From the NCBI RefSeq assembly GCF_000317045.1, contig NC_019703.1, positions 3,604,934 through 3,668,933 on the forward strand: DNA of 64,000 nt, in the 5' to 3' direction. This DNA comes from Geitlerinema sp. PCC 7407 (GTDB taxonomy: Bacteria; Cyanobacteriota; Cyanobacteriia; PCC-7407). The first letter of the stretch is position 1; every line of letters starts with the position of its first letter. This document shows, piece by piece, positions 36,123 to 44,775 of the stretch. The translations under genes and the position numbers were made by a program. The notes below the pieces were generated by a model. That model saw nothing but the letters and a program-made list of their open reading frames with translations. It did not search any database and was not told the DNA's origin.

Positions 36123-36833
36123 CTACCAGGGGACGTAGCTTGTCACCTGAACCATCCACGGATGGGCCCACCAGATCAAGCCGACGAAGGCAATCACCCC
36201 CAGATAGGCGGGGCGTAGAAACTCCTTTAATTCTAGGGTTTGACGGCCTTGCCAGATGGCGAGGAACGGAATCACCGAGGTGCGAGCTTTGGCCGCGTCG
36301 AAGGCTTCGCCGTAGCGCGCTTTGAGGCGGCGATCGCCGTGCCAGACGCTAAACAAATGATGCAAGATCAGGCCCGTCGAGGTGACCACCATAAAGGAGG
36401 TGCCCAACCACAGCGTATGGGCCACACACCAGATGATCTGGCCGACCATTTGCGGATGACGGGTGATGCGGATAATGCCGGTCTCGTAGAGACGCACCTG
36501 GGGCTTTTCGATCGCGGCGATCTCGAGCAGATTGAAGGTCGCCGGATAGAGAAAGAAGAAAGACAGAAAAGACAGACTCCAGATGACAGCCGGAATCCAC
36601 GGCAAGCCTTGGAGGTTCCAGAGCTGCAGGCCGTCATAGCGATGGTTGAAGAAATAGATAATCAGCGTCAGGGCCAGGGGAAGGCTCACCAAGGCAAAGA
36701 GAATTCGGTAAAGGCGAGGACCAATGCGCTGCTCCCCCCAGGGACGGAGGGCTGCTAGGCCGCTATGGGCGATCGCAAACCCCACTAAAAGGCCAAATAT
36801 CACAAAGTGGCTGGGAGTGAGCCAGTCAAGCAT
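36123..36833 (-). CDS. NnrU / Z-ISO family membrane protein
   Basis: A 236-residue membrane protein with about six to seven helices. The conserved segment GIIRITRHPQMVGQIIW (about 118-134) contains the His shared by NnrU proteins and plant 15-cis-zeta-carotene isomerase (Z-ISO), where it is a haem ligand. Another conserved His pair lies at IAHSGL and GLILHHLFSVWHG. In a cyanobacterium a carotenoid-isomerase role is plausible. It follows the kinase gene by 24 bp and precedes the thioredoxin gene by 42 bp. Confidence 0.82.
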   Translation of the reverse strand: MLDWLTPSHFVIFGLLVGFAIAHSGLAALRPWGEQRIGPRLYRILFALVSLPLALTLIIYFFNHRYDGLQLWNLQGLPWIPAVIWSLSFLSFFFLYPATFNLLEIAAIEKPQVRLYETGIIRITRHPQMVGQIIWCVAHTLWLGTSFMVVTSTGLILHHLFSVWHGDRRLKARYGEAFDAAKARTSVIPFLAIWQGRQTLELKEFLRPAYLGVIAFVGLIWWAHPWMVQVTSYVPW

Positions 36834-36857
36834 GACACCGAAGTTCCGTGGAAAGGG

Positions 36858-38717
36858 TTAGAAGAGTAGGTCGATCTCTAATTGTCGCAGATCGACGGTG
36901 TACAGCATACTCTGAGAGCCCTCGACGGTGGCAAGCATCAGGCCAGCGGGGTGAATGGGGGCGATCGCCGTTGGATTTGGCGGTCCAGCAATCCAGCCCA
37001 CCTCACGCCCCACCTCATCCAGCAGCAAAATCTCCCCGGCCCGGCTCACCAAAATGTAGCCCCACGTCATCGCCGCCATGAAAGCCGGCACCCAGGGAGT
37101 GGACAAACGCAAAATGCGAAAGGGCTTGAGGTCGAGAATCACCAAAGACTGGGGCTGGTTTTGCTCCGTTGCCATCAGGCGGTAGGGCTTGGGTGTGAGG
37201 ACCAGGCGATCGATCAAGAGGGGCGTCGACAAGGTGCCCAGATGCTGGCCGCGGCGACTAAAGCCTTCAAAGGTAGTCCCCACAGGGCGATCGCCCTCTC
37301 GCTTGGTGGCCATCGCAATGCCGTGATGACGATCGACCGCCAGTAGCTGCTGGGGCGATCGCTTGAGGGCCAGATGATGGCGGTGATTGAGCTTGGGGCC
37401 GTCGTAGATCGTCAGGTCCGCTGCGCTCTGGTCGGGGCGGGGGCTGGCCATTGCCAACCAGCGACCCTGGGCTTCCCAGGCCGTCAGGGCCTTGGGCTCT
37501 AGCCACACCCGCCGGTTCACGGTCCAGCCTTGAGCCGGATCGCGGCTGATGCTGTAGGCCGCCTGCTGGGTCAAGGCCAAAATGCCTTGTTCCTGGGGCG
37601 CGATCGCCTCCACCACCTCCGGCACATTGATTTGCTGCGTCCGGCCTCCCGCCTCAGACCAGATGCCCTGGGGAAACTGCTGGACCGAGAGCATCGGCCC
37701 CGTAGCCCAGTAAATGCGCTCCCCAATGGGCGTTGCTGGCCCGGACGGCACCAGGCGGGGCTGGTCTACCACAATCTGCTGGACTGGCAGCCACTGCACC
37801 TGCTCCTGAGCCGCCTGGAAGGGCTGGAGCGATCGCGCCGGCTGGGGCCGAAACAAATTTCCAGGATCTTCTAGATCCATCAGGCCATCGGCGATCGCCG
37901 CTGCCTGGAGCGCCTGGGACATCTCCAGCGCCGACGGAAAGCGCCGTCCGGGAAGCTTTTGGAGCGATCGCCGCACCACCGCCGCAATTTCTGTCGGCAT
38001 CTCCGGCGGAATCACCAGCGACTGATTGAGATGGGCCGACATTAAATCCGACGGCGGCCCCGAAAACGGACGCCGTCCCAGCAGCAGCTCAAACAGCAGC
38101 ACCCCCACCGCATAGAGATCCGACGCCGGAGAATACTGGCCATAGAAGCGCTCTGGGGCCATGTAGGCAGGCGATCCCGTATTGTTCGAGCCCTCCAGGG
38201 TCGCGATTTCTTGGCTCAGCCGCGCGATCCCAAAATCCGTAATCTGGGCCAGCCAGCCCGTCGGCGTCACCCGCAGCAGAACATTCTCAGGCTTGATGTC
38301 ACAGTGGACAATGCCCTGAGCGTGGGCGTGGGCCAGACCCGCCAGCACATCCAGCACCAGACGCACCACGTGGACCGGTTGCAGCGATCGCTCCTCCTGC
38401 ATCAGATCCCGCAGCGTCCCGCCCTCGCAATAGTCCATCACCAGGTAGCGCCGAGTCTGCACATGCTCCAGCGCCTGACACGTCACAATATTCGTGTGGC
38501 GCAGGCTCAGCAGAAACCGCAGCTCTCGCAAGAACTTGTGAGTCGGGAAACGCCGGCGATCGAGCTCTTTGAGCGCCACCAGGCGCCCCGTCTTGCGGTG
38601 GATCGCACAATACACCCGGCCAAACTGACCTTGGCCGACGAGTCCCAGCAGCCGGTACTTCGAGCGCTTCAGATCTTGAGTGCCGCCATGGGACACCACC
38701 GCTACGCTTGGGCACAC
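36858..38717 (-). CDS. spkG: Ser/Thr protein kinase, SpkG-like
   Basis: A 619-residue protein. The kinase domain (about 20-280) has the Gly loop GQGQFGRVY, the Lys in VALKEL, the catalytic HCDIKPEN, and DFGIA, with APE at YMAPERF. The C-terminal half (about 340-619) is rich in beta strands with repeated W/G patterns, suggesting a beta-propeller-like domain; no membrane helix is evident. The gene order after two V4R genes matches the slr0144-slr0152 operon, which ends with spkG. It starts with GTG at 38717, overlapping the V4R stop by 16 bp, so translation is probably coupled. An internal ATG is not better placed. Confidence 0.82.
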   Translation of the reverse strand: MCPSVAVVSHGGTQDLKRSKYRLLGLVGQGQFGRVYCAIHRKTGRLVALKELDRRRFPTHKFLRELRFLLSLRHTNIVTCQALEHVQTRRYLVMDYCEGGTLRDLMQEERSLQPVHVVRLVLDVLAGLAHAHAQGIVHCDIKPENVLLRVTPTGWLAQITDFGIARLSQEIATLEGSNNTGSPAYMAPERFYGQYSPASDLYAVGVLLFELLLGRRPFSGPPSDLMSAHLNQSLVIPPEMPTEIAAVVRRSLQKLPGRRFPSALEMSQALQAAAIADGLMDLEDPGNLFRPQPARSLQPFQAAQEQVQWLPVQQIVVDQPRLVPSGPATPIGERIYWATGPMLSVQQFPQGIWSEAGGRTQQINVPEVVEAIAPQEQGILALTQQAAYSISRDPAQGWTVNRRVWLEPKALTAWEAQGRWLAMASPRPDQSAADLTIYDGPKLNHRHHLALKRSPQQLLAVDRHHGIAMATKREGDRPVGTTFEGFSRRGQHLGTLSTPLLIDRLVLTPKPYRLMATEQNQPQSLVILDLKPFRILRLSTPWVPAFMAAMTWGYILVSRAGEILLLDEVGREVGWIAGPPNPTAIAPIHPAGLMLATVEGSQSMLYTVDLRQLEIDLLF

Positions 38718-39364
38718 AGGCTTTGCATGATCACGGCATGATCTTGCTTTTGCTCCACCAGCGCCTCCGCTGGCCGCACCCGCGGCTCTAGCCCCAGCAC
38801 AAAGCGATTGCAGTCAGCGCCCTGGGACTCACAGGTCGTTTGCACACAGTGAAGCTCGCGCCCCGTCAGCTGACTAAAGAAGGTGCTCAGCACCCCCGCC
38901 TCCAGGTAGCAAACCGGGTGGGGGCTGTCGAGCGCATGGCGCGCAAAGGGAGAATTCCAGATCTGGATCACCAAAAATCCATTCTTTTGGTAGCTCTGAT
39001 CCAGGTCGATCTTGCCCCAGCCGTGGGTCACCCAGCACTGCTGCAACGACTGCAAAAACTCGATCATCGGCATATCCGCAACTGCCTGGTTGTAGTAGCT
39101 CGAGAGCTCCTCGCAAAAGCGACTGTAGAAGCTCTTGCCCCACCAGCGGCCACAGTTGAACAGCACAAGACGCGAGGCCATCCCGGTTTCGCGATCGAGG
39201 CCCGCATAGATCGCCCTAACAAGAGTCTCTGGCATCGCCAGCAGGCGATCGCCCCGGCGGTTTTCGAGGAGGCCGAGCTCTAGATCGCTGCGAACATAGG
39301 CATCCGCCGCAAAGTAATTGCCAGGAATTCGATTATCAACAAGGAGATCGGCGACAGAAATCAT
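38702..39364 (-). CDS. V4R-domain protein (slr0147-like)
   Basis: A 220-residue protein with a 4-vinyl-reductase (V4R) domain in the C-terminal two thirds. The characteristic small-molecule-binding end is seen: PVCYLEAGVLSTFFSQL followed by CVQTTCESQGADCNRF (Cys pattern, about 173-188). V4R domains bind tetrapyrrole-like or hydrocarbon ligands or metal. The position is fourth in the PSII-assembly gene order, equivalent to slr0147. It begins 27 bp after the phycobiliprotein-like gene and overlaps the kinase gene. Confidence 0.85.
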   Translation of the reverse strand: MISVADLLVDNRIPGNYFAADAYVRSDLELGLLENRRGDRLLAMPETLVRAIYAGLDRETGMASRLVLFNCGRWWGKSFYSRFCEELSSYYNQAVADMPMIEFLQSLQQCWVTHGWGKIDLDQSYQKNGFLVIQIWNSPFARHALDSPHPVCYLEAGVLSTFFSQLTGRELHCVQTTCESQGADCNRFVLGLEPRVRPAEALVEQKQDHAVIMQSLCAQA

Positions 39365-39391
39365 AGGACAATTTCAGTAAGATAGGGCAGC

Positions 39392-39853
39392 TCAGGACTG
39401 AGCCAGTAAATCTTGGACCACTTTGATGAGCGGCTGAATGAGCGCTGCCTGTTGCGGCGGCAGACGCTGATCGAGCTGCTGGCTCAGTTGGCGATAGAGA
39501 GATGTATCAATGGCGTGGGTATCGTAGACCTTGCTGGTCTGATCGAGCCATCCGCGAACGCGATCTTGGAGAAAAGATTCGTCGTTGAGCAGCATGGCCA
39601 TCGCGCAGTAGCGCAGGGCCAGCAAGCCGTTTTTGATGCTGCGCTCGAGTTTGTCGACGGGCACTTGGGGAAATTCGCGCTGGAGCTGATCAGCAATGGG
39701 CTGCATGATCTGGATTTCGTGATCGCGCAGGGTGCGGTAGACATCCAGGCGGCTGGGCACAGAGTCCACGTACTGACTGAGGACATTCAGCTCTTCCGGC
39801 ATCAGATAGCGACTTTCGGCGTCTTCAAAGAGCGCTTCAATTTGCTTGTGCAT
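39392..39853 (-). CDS. Phycobiliprotein-like globin without bilin cysteine (paralog B, slr0146-like)
   Basis: A 153-residue protein of the phycobilisome globin family. It shows ESRYLMPEELNVLSQYV at the start, the core SIKNGLLALRYCAMAMLLND (about 73-92), and a final helix pair. At the chromophore-Cys position (eight residues before LRY) there is Ser, so it should not carry bilin. It is third in the order of the slr0144-slr0152 operon of Synechocystis and likely helps PSII assembly. It is distantly related to the protein at 30856-31335. Confidence 0.83.
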   Translation of the reverse strand: MHKQIEALFEDAESRYLMPEELNVLSQYVDSVPSRLDVYRTLRDHEIQIMQPIADQLQREFPQVPVDKLERSIKNGLLALRYCAMAMLLNDESFLQDRVRGWLDQTSKVYDTHAIDTSLYRQLSQQLDQRLPPQQAALIQPLIKVVQDLLAQS

Positions 39854-39909
39854 AACAACCTGGGCAGTTAGATGAGAAAACGACGGTGATCGAGAATCCC
39901 AACCTCACC

Positions 39910-40221
39910 CTAGAAGAGGCTGGAAAAGTCTTCTAGGGTGAGGTTGCTGGCGGGAGAGCTGTCGTCGAAGCTGATATCTGCGATCGCCGATGGGGGGGCG
40001 ATCGCGCCTCCATCCCACGGAATCGCGCCGAGGAACTGGCTCACGGGCAGGGACAGATCCAGCGACGTCACGGCCCCGTGGCGCACGGCTTGCTTGATGT
40101 CTTGGATCTGCTGGGACTGATTGTCCCAGTTGATGCCCTGGAAGAATTCCTGGACCGAGGCGGTTAGCCACGCTTCGGTGCGCGGAGTGCCTCCGTTTTT
40201 TGTTGCTAGCGTCCCAACCAT
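39910..40221 (-). CDS. Small PSII-operon protein (slr0145 position)
   Basis: A 103-residue protein with no known domain. The N-terminal part TEAWLTASVQEFFQGINWDN (about 15-34) may form an amphipathic helix. The C-terminus has an acidic, hydrophobic block NLTLEDFSSLF. It sits between the two V4R-group genes, starting 2 bp after the first V4R stop, exactly where slr0145 lies in Synechocystis. Role unknown; an assembly-factor role is inferred from place. Confidence 0.72.
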   Translation of the reverse strand: MVGTLATKNGGTPRTEAWLTASVQEFFQGINWDNQSQQIQDIKQAVRHGAVTSLDLSLPVSQFLGAIPWDGGAIAPPSAIADISFDDSSPASNLTLEDFSSLF

Positions 40222-40223
40222 AT

Positions 40224-40901
40224 CTACCCCAGCCGGTCTCCGGCGCGTAACCGTTTTTCGATGTCGCGGGCGGTGGCGCCTTCATTGAGCCAGAAGTTGG
40301 CTGCGTCGATGCGATCTTGCCCGCCGAGCAAGAATTTGCAGTAGGTTTCTCCCATGGAGTAGCACTGGATCTCGATGCAGCTGAGCTGCTTTTTGATCAG
40401 CTCTGTGAAGAATCCAGCGAAGAGACCGGCATAGATGTAGCACACGGGTTTGCCAACATCGCCGAGGGTGCGGGCAACGGCGGAGTCAAACAGGTTGATG
40501 AACATAAATCCCTGTTTGCGATCGCCCATATCGACTTCCCAGCGCCCCCAGCCCTGGGAGGTAAAGGGCCACCACCAGGTCTCTAGGAGAAACATCAAGT
40601 TGGTTTGACGAATGCTGCGATCGAACTCTTGCTCAAACCACTTGGCGAAGAAAAAGGCGTCCCGCTGGCCCCACTCGCAGCCAATGGTGTACATGATGGC
40701 CGCCGAGGCATCGCCGACTTCTTCTTCGAGCCCCTCGACTAGACCAATGATGAAGTCCTCACTGGTGAGCACGTTCTGGCTGTTGTTCCAGTCTGTGAGG
40801 GTGCCGTGCTCCAGGTCAAAGTGAAAGAAATCCCGAAATCCGTAGTGGTTGTGCTTTTTGGGGTATTTCCGCTGGGGGGTAGATTGATTTGCAATCACCA
40901 T
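40224..40901 (-). CDS. V4R-domain protein (slr0144-like)
   Basis: A 225-residue protein with a V4R domain. The C-terminal ligand-binding part shows PVCYIYAGLFAGFFTEL and IQCYSMGETYCKFLLGG (about 179-195) with two Cys in the typical spacing. The N-terminal region has a conserved HYGFRDFFHFD segment. It is first in the operon equivalent to slr0144-slr0152, which is needed for efficient PSII assembly. The promoter should lie in the region from 40902 to 41455. Confidence 0.87.
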   Translation of the reverse strand: MVIANQSTPQRKYPKKHNHYGFRDFFHFDLEHGTLTDWNNSQNVLTSEDFIIGLVEGLEEEVGDASAAIMYTIGCEWGQRDAFFFAKWFEQEFDRSIRQTNLMFLLETWWWPFTSQGWGRWEVDMGDRKQGFMFINLFDSAVARTLGDVGKPVCYIYAGLFAGFFTELIKKQLSCIEIQCYSMGETYCKFLLGGQDRIDAANFWLNEGATARDIEKRLRAGDRLG

Positions 40902-41455
40902 GATGGGCGTCTCAACCGATGGGGTGTTGGAGAGAGGACTGAGCAGTCGAGGAATCGCGATCGCGGTGACCCGCTCTAGCCACTGCCGGGGTGCGAATCA
41001 CCCCCGAGACCCTGGACAGAACCGGACCGGAGCTAACCGCTACTCTCCCCGAAAAATCGCTGTAAACCTGATGCCTAGGGCTGTGGGCAATCCAAGCCGC
41101 TTTGCGTCCTTATTCTAATCAGGAGGGCCTTGGGCCATTGAACAGTTGTTACCAATGTTTAGCTTGGTGAAGTCCTGTCCTCGGGGCACTTGGCGTCTCT
41201 ATGCTTCATAGTTCCCCGGCGATCGCGAATCTAACGCAGAGACGCAGGAAACCCAGAACGCAAGATGCTCTTCGCAGCGGCGATCGCCCACTATCTAATA
41301 TCAGTATTACGAGATACCCAAAACTTTTAGGCCCAAGCGAACATAGAGCTACCTGGCACCGCTCAAGACTCCTTTAGCGCCCCATCGCTGCTTTCGCCCC
41401 GCCACGATCCAGCCGTGGAGACTTCTACGGCCTCTCTTCACTCCCCAAACTCACC
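40902..41455. other. Divergent intergenic region upstream of the PSII-assembly block
   Basis: A 554-bp region. A small hairpin, CGGGGTG/CACCCC, lies at 40987-41005. No gene seen; it should contain the promoter for the minus-strand block and for the HdrB-like gene. Confidence 0.4.
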
Positions 41456-42355
41456 ATGGCTGCACTGAAATACGCCTACTTTCCCGGCTGCGTCGCCCAA
41501 GGCGCCTGCCGAGAGCTCTACCAGTCGACCCAGGCCATCACCCAGGCCCTCGGCATCGAGCTCCTAGAGCTCAAAAAAGCCTCTTGCTGCGGCTCAGGCA
41601 CCTTCAAAGAGGACTCGCAGTTTTTGGAAGACACCGTCAATGCCCGCAATATTGCGCTGGCCGAGGAGTTGCGCCTGCCGCTGCTGACCCACTGCAGCAC
41701 CTGCCAGGGGGTGCTCGGCCACGTGGACGAGCGCCTCAAAGAGCTCCAGGTTTCTGATCCGGGCTACGTGGAGCGGGTCAACGGCATGCTGAAACAAGAA
41801 GGCTGCTCGCCCTACCAGGGCAGCACCGAAGTGCGGCATCTGCTGTGGGCGCTGGTGGGCGACTACGGACTCGACAAGCTGCGATCGCGCGTCATGAAGC
41901 CCCTCAAAGGCCTCAAATGCGCCGCCTTCTACGGCTGCTATCTCCTGCGGGCCCAAAAACATCTGCCCTTCGATGATCCCTACGCGCCGGAGTCTCTAGA
42001 AAATCTGTTTCGGGCCTTGGGGGCAGAGCCGGTCTACTACCGAGGGCGCACCCAGTGCTGCGGCTGGCCGCTGTCGAGCTACGCCACAGACCAGGCCTTC
42101 AAGATGGCGGGCAATCACCTCCAAGAAGCGATCGCAGCAGGAGCCCACTGCATCGTCACCCCCTGTCCACTGTGCCACCTCAACCTCGATTCTCGTCAGC
42201 CCGAGGTCGCCGCCGTCCTCGGCAAATCCCTTGGACTCCCCATTTTGCATCTGCCGCAGCTGATCGGCTTGGCCCTCGGCATTTCTCCCCAGGTCTTGGG
42301 TCTGTCGCGCCACATCGTCTCGACCCATCCCGTACTCAAAACTTTGGGACACTAG
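41456..42355 (+). CDS. HdrB-like protein with two CCG domains
   Basis: A 299-residue protein of the heterodisulfide reductase subunit B family. It has two cysteine-rich CCG domains: the first with GC12, CC45-46G and C81xxC84; the second with YGCYLL, QCCGWP and CPLCH. In HdrB these bind non-cubane 4Fe-4S clusters that cleave disulfides. The partner in cyanobacteria is not known; related proteins also occur with succinate dehydrogenase-like enzymes. Start ATG 41456. No hdrA or hdrC is adjacent. Confidence 0.88.
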   Translation: MAALKYAYFPGCVAQGACRELYQSTQAITQALGIELLELKKASCCGSGTFKEDSQFLEDTVNARNIALAEELRLPLLTHCSTCQGVLGHVDERLKELQVSDPGYVERVNGMLKQEGCSPYQGSTEVRHLLWALVGDYGLDKLRSRVMKPLKGLKCAAFYGCYLLRAQKHLPFDDPYAPESLENLFRALGAEPVYYRGRTQCCGWPLSSYATDQAFKMAGNHLQEAIAAGAHCIVTPCPLCHLNLDSRQPEVAAVLGKSLGLPILHLPQLIGLALGISPQVLGLSRHIVSTHPVLKTLGH

Positions 42356-43552
42356 GGCGCTGGTCAAAGGCTGTCCAGCGCGATCGCCCTCATCCCCCCT
42401 CCCAACATAGAAGCCCCACAGGTGGCACAAAAAGTCCGCACAGATGGGGCTAGAGACGCAGTTAGGAGGTATCTTCTTGACATCCCACGTTATCGGCAGA
42501 GTTTCTAAATGGCCAGTACTTTTAATAAGTTCTTAACGATACTCCCGAAGCCGGTTTACGCTGGGCACAAATTTTTCATAGCAGGCTTTTAAGGCGCGCT
42601 GCTTGGGCTCAACATTCCGATTAACGCAAGTTTTCAGCGTATATTTACGGAGTTGAGCAGCACAGAGGTATCGAAACGTTTTCCCAACGTGAGCAGAGCG
42701 CCCTAAAACAACAGCGCCATTCCTTCAAGCAAAAGCGCAGATTGAACGCGATCGCCCTCAAACCCCGCCCAAAAGCAAGACTTTGATCGCAGTCCGGGAA
42801 AATCTTGTGATAAATAAGAGTTTAGCCAACTCGTCGGAAGCCTCAGACCATCACTATATTCAGGCTGGCGCAGGGCCGATCGGCGGTCGATCCAAGGGCT
42901 TCAACATCCCTGCGATCGACAGACGGCGCATGGGTTCTCTTCTTGCAGCGTCTTGGCCACTGACCGTACTTACAACGCTCTAACATGTGCTACTTTTTTC
43001 GTCCAGACAACCTGATCTTGACTTAAGCCGCGCCAGAACCCTGATTGAGAGATACTGTTACCCCCGCACGGGTTCATCGACCGAAGCTCATCGCAGCTCA
43101 TACAGTGAACCTTGACAATCTGGAATACGGGGTTCCGTTCAGCAGCAGAACGATGCATCGTCGCCTCTGTGGACGGGTAAAATTCCAGCAGTATCTCGGA
43201 GTTGAACATCTTTTGGATGCTTCCGGCGCGGAGGGACAGCCCGTGTCGTCAATAAAGCTCAGGAAACGCCCGATGGGATACCAGGGGTCACTGAGAAGCC
43301 CGCACATACCCGTGTGAGACTCTGTCAATCCCCTCCCAATGTTGCACCCCTTTCACAGTAGCTTTGGAGCGTTGTTTCGGCTCTGGCCCAACGACCCTCC
43401 AAACCTTTATGGGACTGTTATCGGCCTCAGGAGGCACGTACTTGGGTGCTATCAGAGGCTTCATGCACGTCCTTGCTGAGCTTACTGACCACCCCAACTG
43501 CGTAGATATCCTGCACCATGCCCATTCTTCTCACCCTCCGCCGAAGTCTCGT
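42356..43552. other. 1.2-kb region without a supported gene
   Basis: A long spacer upstream of the DUF2294 gene. Around 42489-42553 it has patches like degraded IS200/IS605 ends (TTCTTGACATCCCACG and ATACTCCCGAAGCCG). From about 42960 to 43550 there are no HIP1 sites, and no frame gives a recognisable protein despite several 70-90 codon open frames on both strands. It may be a decayed mobile element or foreign insert. Confidence 0.45.
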
Positions 43553-43948
43553 ATGAACAATTCCCTCCCTACGCGTGGGCAACTCGAACGAAATCTTTCT
43601 CAAAAAATTCAGGCTTTTTACCGCACAGAATTGGGTCATCAACCGAGCAAAGTGACTTGTCGCATCTTTGACGACAAAGTTGTTCTGATTCTCGAAGACT
43701 CAATTACGCCGCCAGAGCAGCTGCTCGCTGACAAAGGACGGGAGGCGATCGCTGAGCAGGTCCGCGCAGATCTCAATGCAGTCTTGGGCCCCCAGCTCAA
43801 AAGCATCATCGAAGAAATCATGGGTGAGCAAGTTGTTGATTTGCTCACAGATGCCAGGATCGATACCGGCCGCACAGGCACGATCGCCATTTTGAAACAA
43901 GCCCCAGCCGTGCGCAGCTCACGGGCCGAGACTCGCAGTGAGGCTTAG
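43553..43948 (+). CDS. DUF2294 (Na-translocating-decarboxylase-like regulatory) family protein
   Basis: A 131-residue protein with the DUF2294 pattern: a long N-terminal helix (GQLERNLSQKIQAFYRTELGH), a strand VTCRIFDDKVVLILEDSITPPEQLL, and a helical end. The family is common in cyanobacteria and other bacteria, but has no assigned function. The start is ATG 43553 because an upstream reading in the same frame looks non-coding. The stop overlaps the first arm of a palindrome series. Confidence 0.8.
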   Translation: MNNSLPTRGQLERNLSQKIQAFYRTELGHQPSKVTCRIFDDKVVLILEDSITPPEQLLADKGREAIAEQVRADLNAVLGPQLKSIIEEIMGEQVVDLLTDARIDTGRTGTIAILKQAPAVRSSRAETRSEA

Positions 43949-43983
43949 CTTAGGTTGAATCAACCTAAGCTCAAGTTGAGCTT
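43947..43983. repeat. Overlapping palindromes between convergent genes
   Basis: AGCTTAGGTTGA-A-TCAACCTAAGCT (43947-43971) is a perfect 12-bp inverted repeat. AAGCTCAA-G-TTGAGCTT (43967-43983) is an 8-bp one sharing bases with it. They begin inside the DUF2294 stop codon. They may end transcription of both convergent genes or form alternative structures. Confidence 0.7.
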
Positions 43984-44034
43984 AATTCAAGCTGAATCAA
44001 GGCGATATTTAGGCGATCGCCAAGGTCATTTCAG

Positions 44035-44466
44035 CTAGCGATTTGAGACCTGATGGAGGCGCAAATGTCGGCGCACCGTCAGGTCTAAATCTTCTAATAA
44101 ATAGGGCTTACTCAAGTAATCATCACACCCGAGCTGAATCAGCTTTTCGCGATCGTCTGGACTCGCCAAAGCTGTTACCGCAATAATGGGAATCTTGGCC
44201 GTCTTAGGATGTTTTTTCAGAATATCGAGCAGCGCTTCCCCATCTAGCACTGGCATGACAATATCCAGCAAGATCAGGCTGGGCGGGTAGCGATCGATCA
44301 GCGCCAAAGCCGTTTCTCCATCCGCAGCGCTAATCACTCGGTAGCCAAACAGCTCTAAAGCGCAGGAAGCTAGGATCAGGTTGTCCTCATCATCATCTAC
44401 CGAAAGAATGAGAGGCTGACTAAAATCTTGCTCCCAAGCTTCATCATTCGGTAAGTCCAAGTACAT
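44035..44466 (-). CDS. Single-domain response regulator
   Basis: A 143-residue receiver-only protein. The acidic pocket is in SVDDDEDNL (about 22-30), the phospho-acceptor is Asp68 (LLDIVMP), Thr98 is in AVTAL, and Lys120 is in YLSKPY. All key residues are present, so it can be phosphorylated. It has no output domain, so it acts by protein contact. No histidine kinase gene is adjacent; the partner is unknown. Confidence 0.92.
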   Translation of the reverse strand: MYLDLPNDEAWEQDFSQPLILSVDDDEDNLILASCALELFGYRVISAADGETALALIDRYPPSLILLDIVMPVLDGEALLDILKKHPKTAKIPIIAVTALASPDDREKLIQLGCDDYLSKPYLLEDLDLTVRRHLRLHQVSNR

Positions 44467-44775
44467 TACCTTGTCCCTATCAGAAGTTTTCGCGGGGCAC
44501 TACGGTTAAAAGCGCTCAATGAGGCACTCCCGAAGCGGCTCGATGGCGCTCATCTGGGGACTGGCTCGCTGTTAACTACAGCTCAACAAGCACGTTCACT
44601 CACAATGACATAGGCGGATATGAAGATTATGTCATCCGCTTTGCAAAACAGGGTTAAAACTTTAAAAAAATCAGTATGTTCCCATGAATTCTAATTGTGT
44701 TGTGCAGTAGAAGCTGATGCGTATGCATCGGTTTGTACATCAATTTTCAAGCACCTTCGGTCTGAAGATTAAACT
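44467..44775. other. Region between CpcT-like gene and response regulator
   Basis: A 309-bp AT-rich spacer that should hold the response-regulator promoter. Nothing else seen. Confidence 0.4.
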
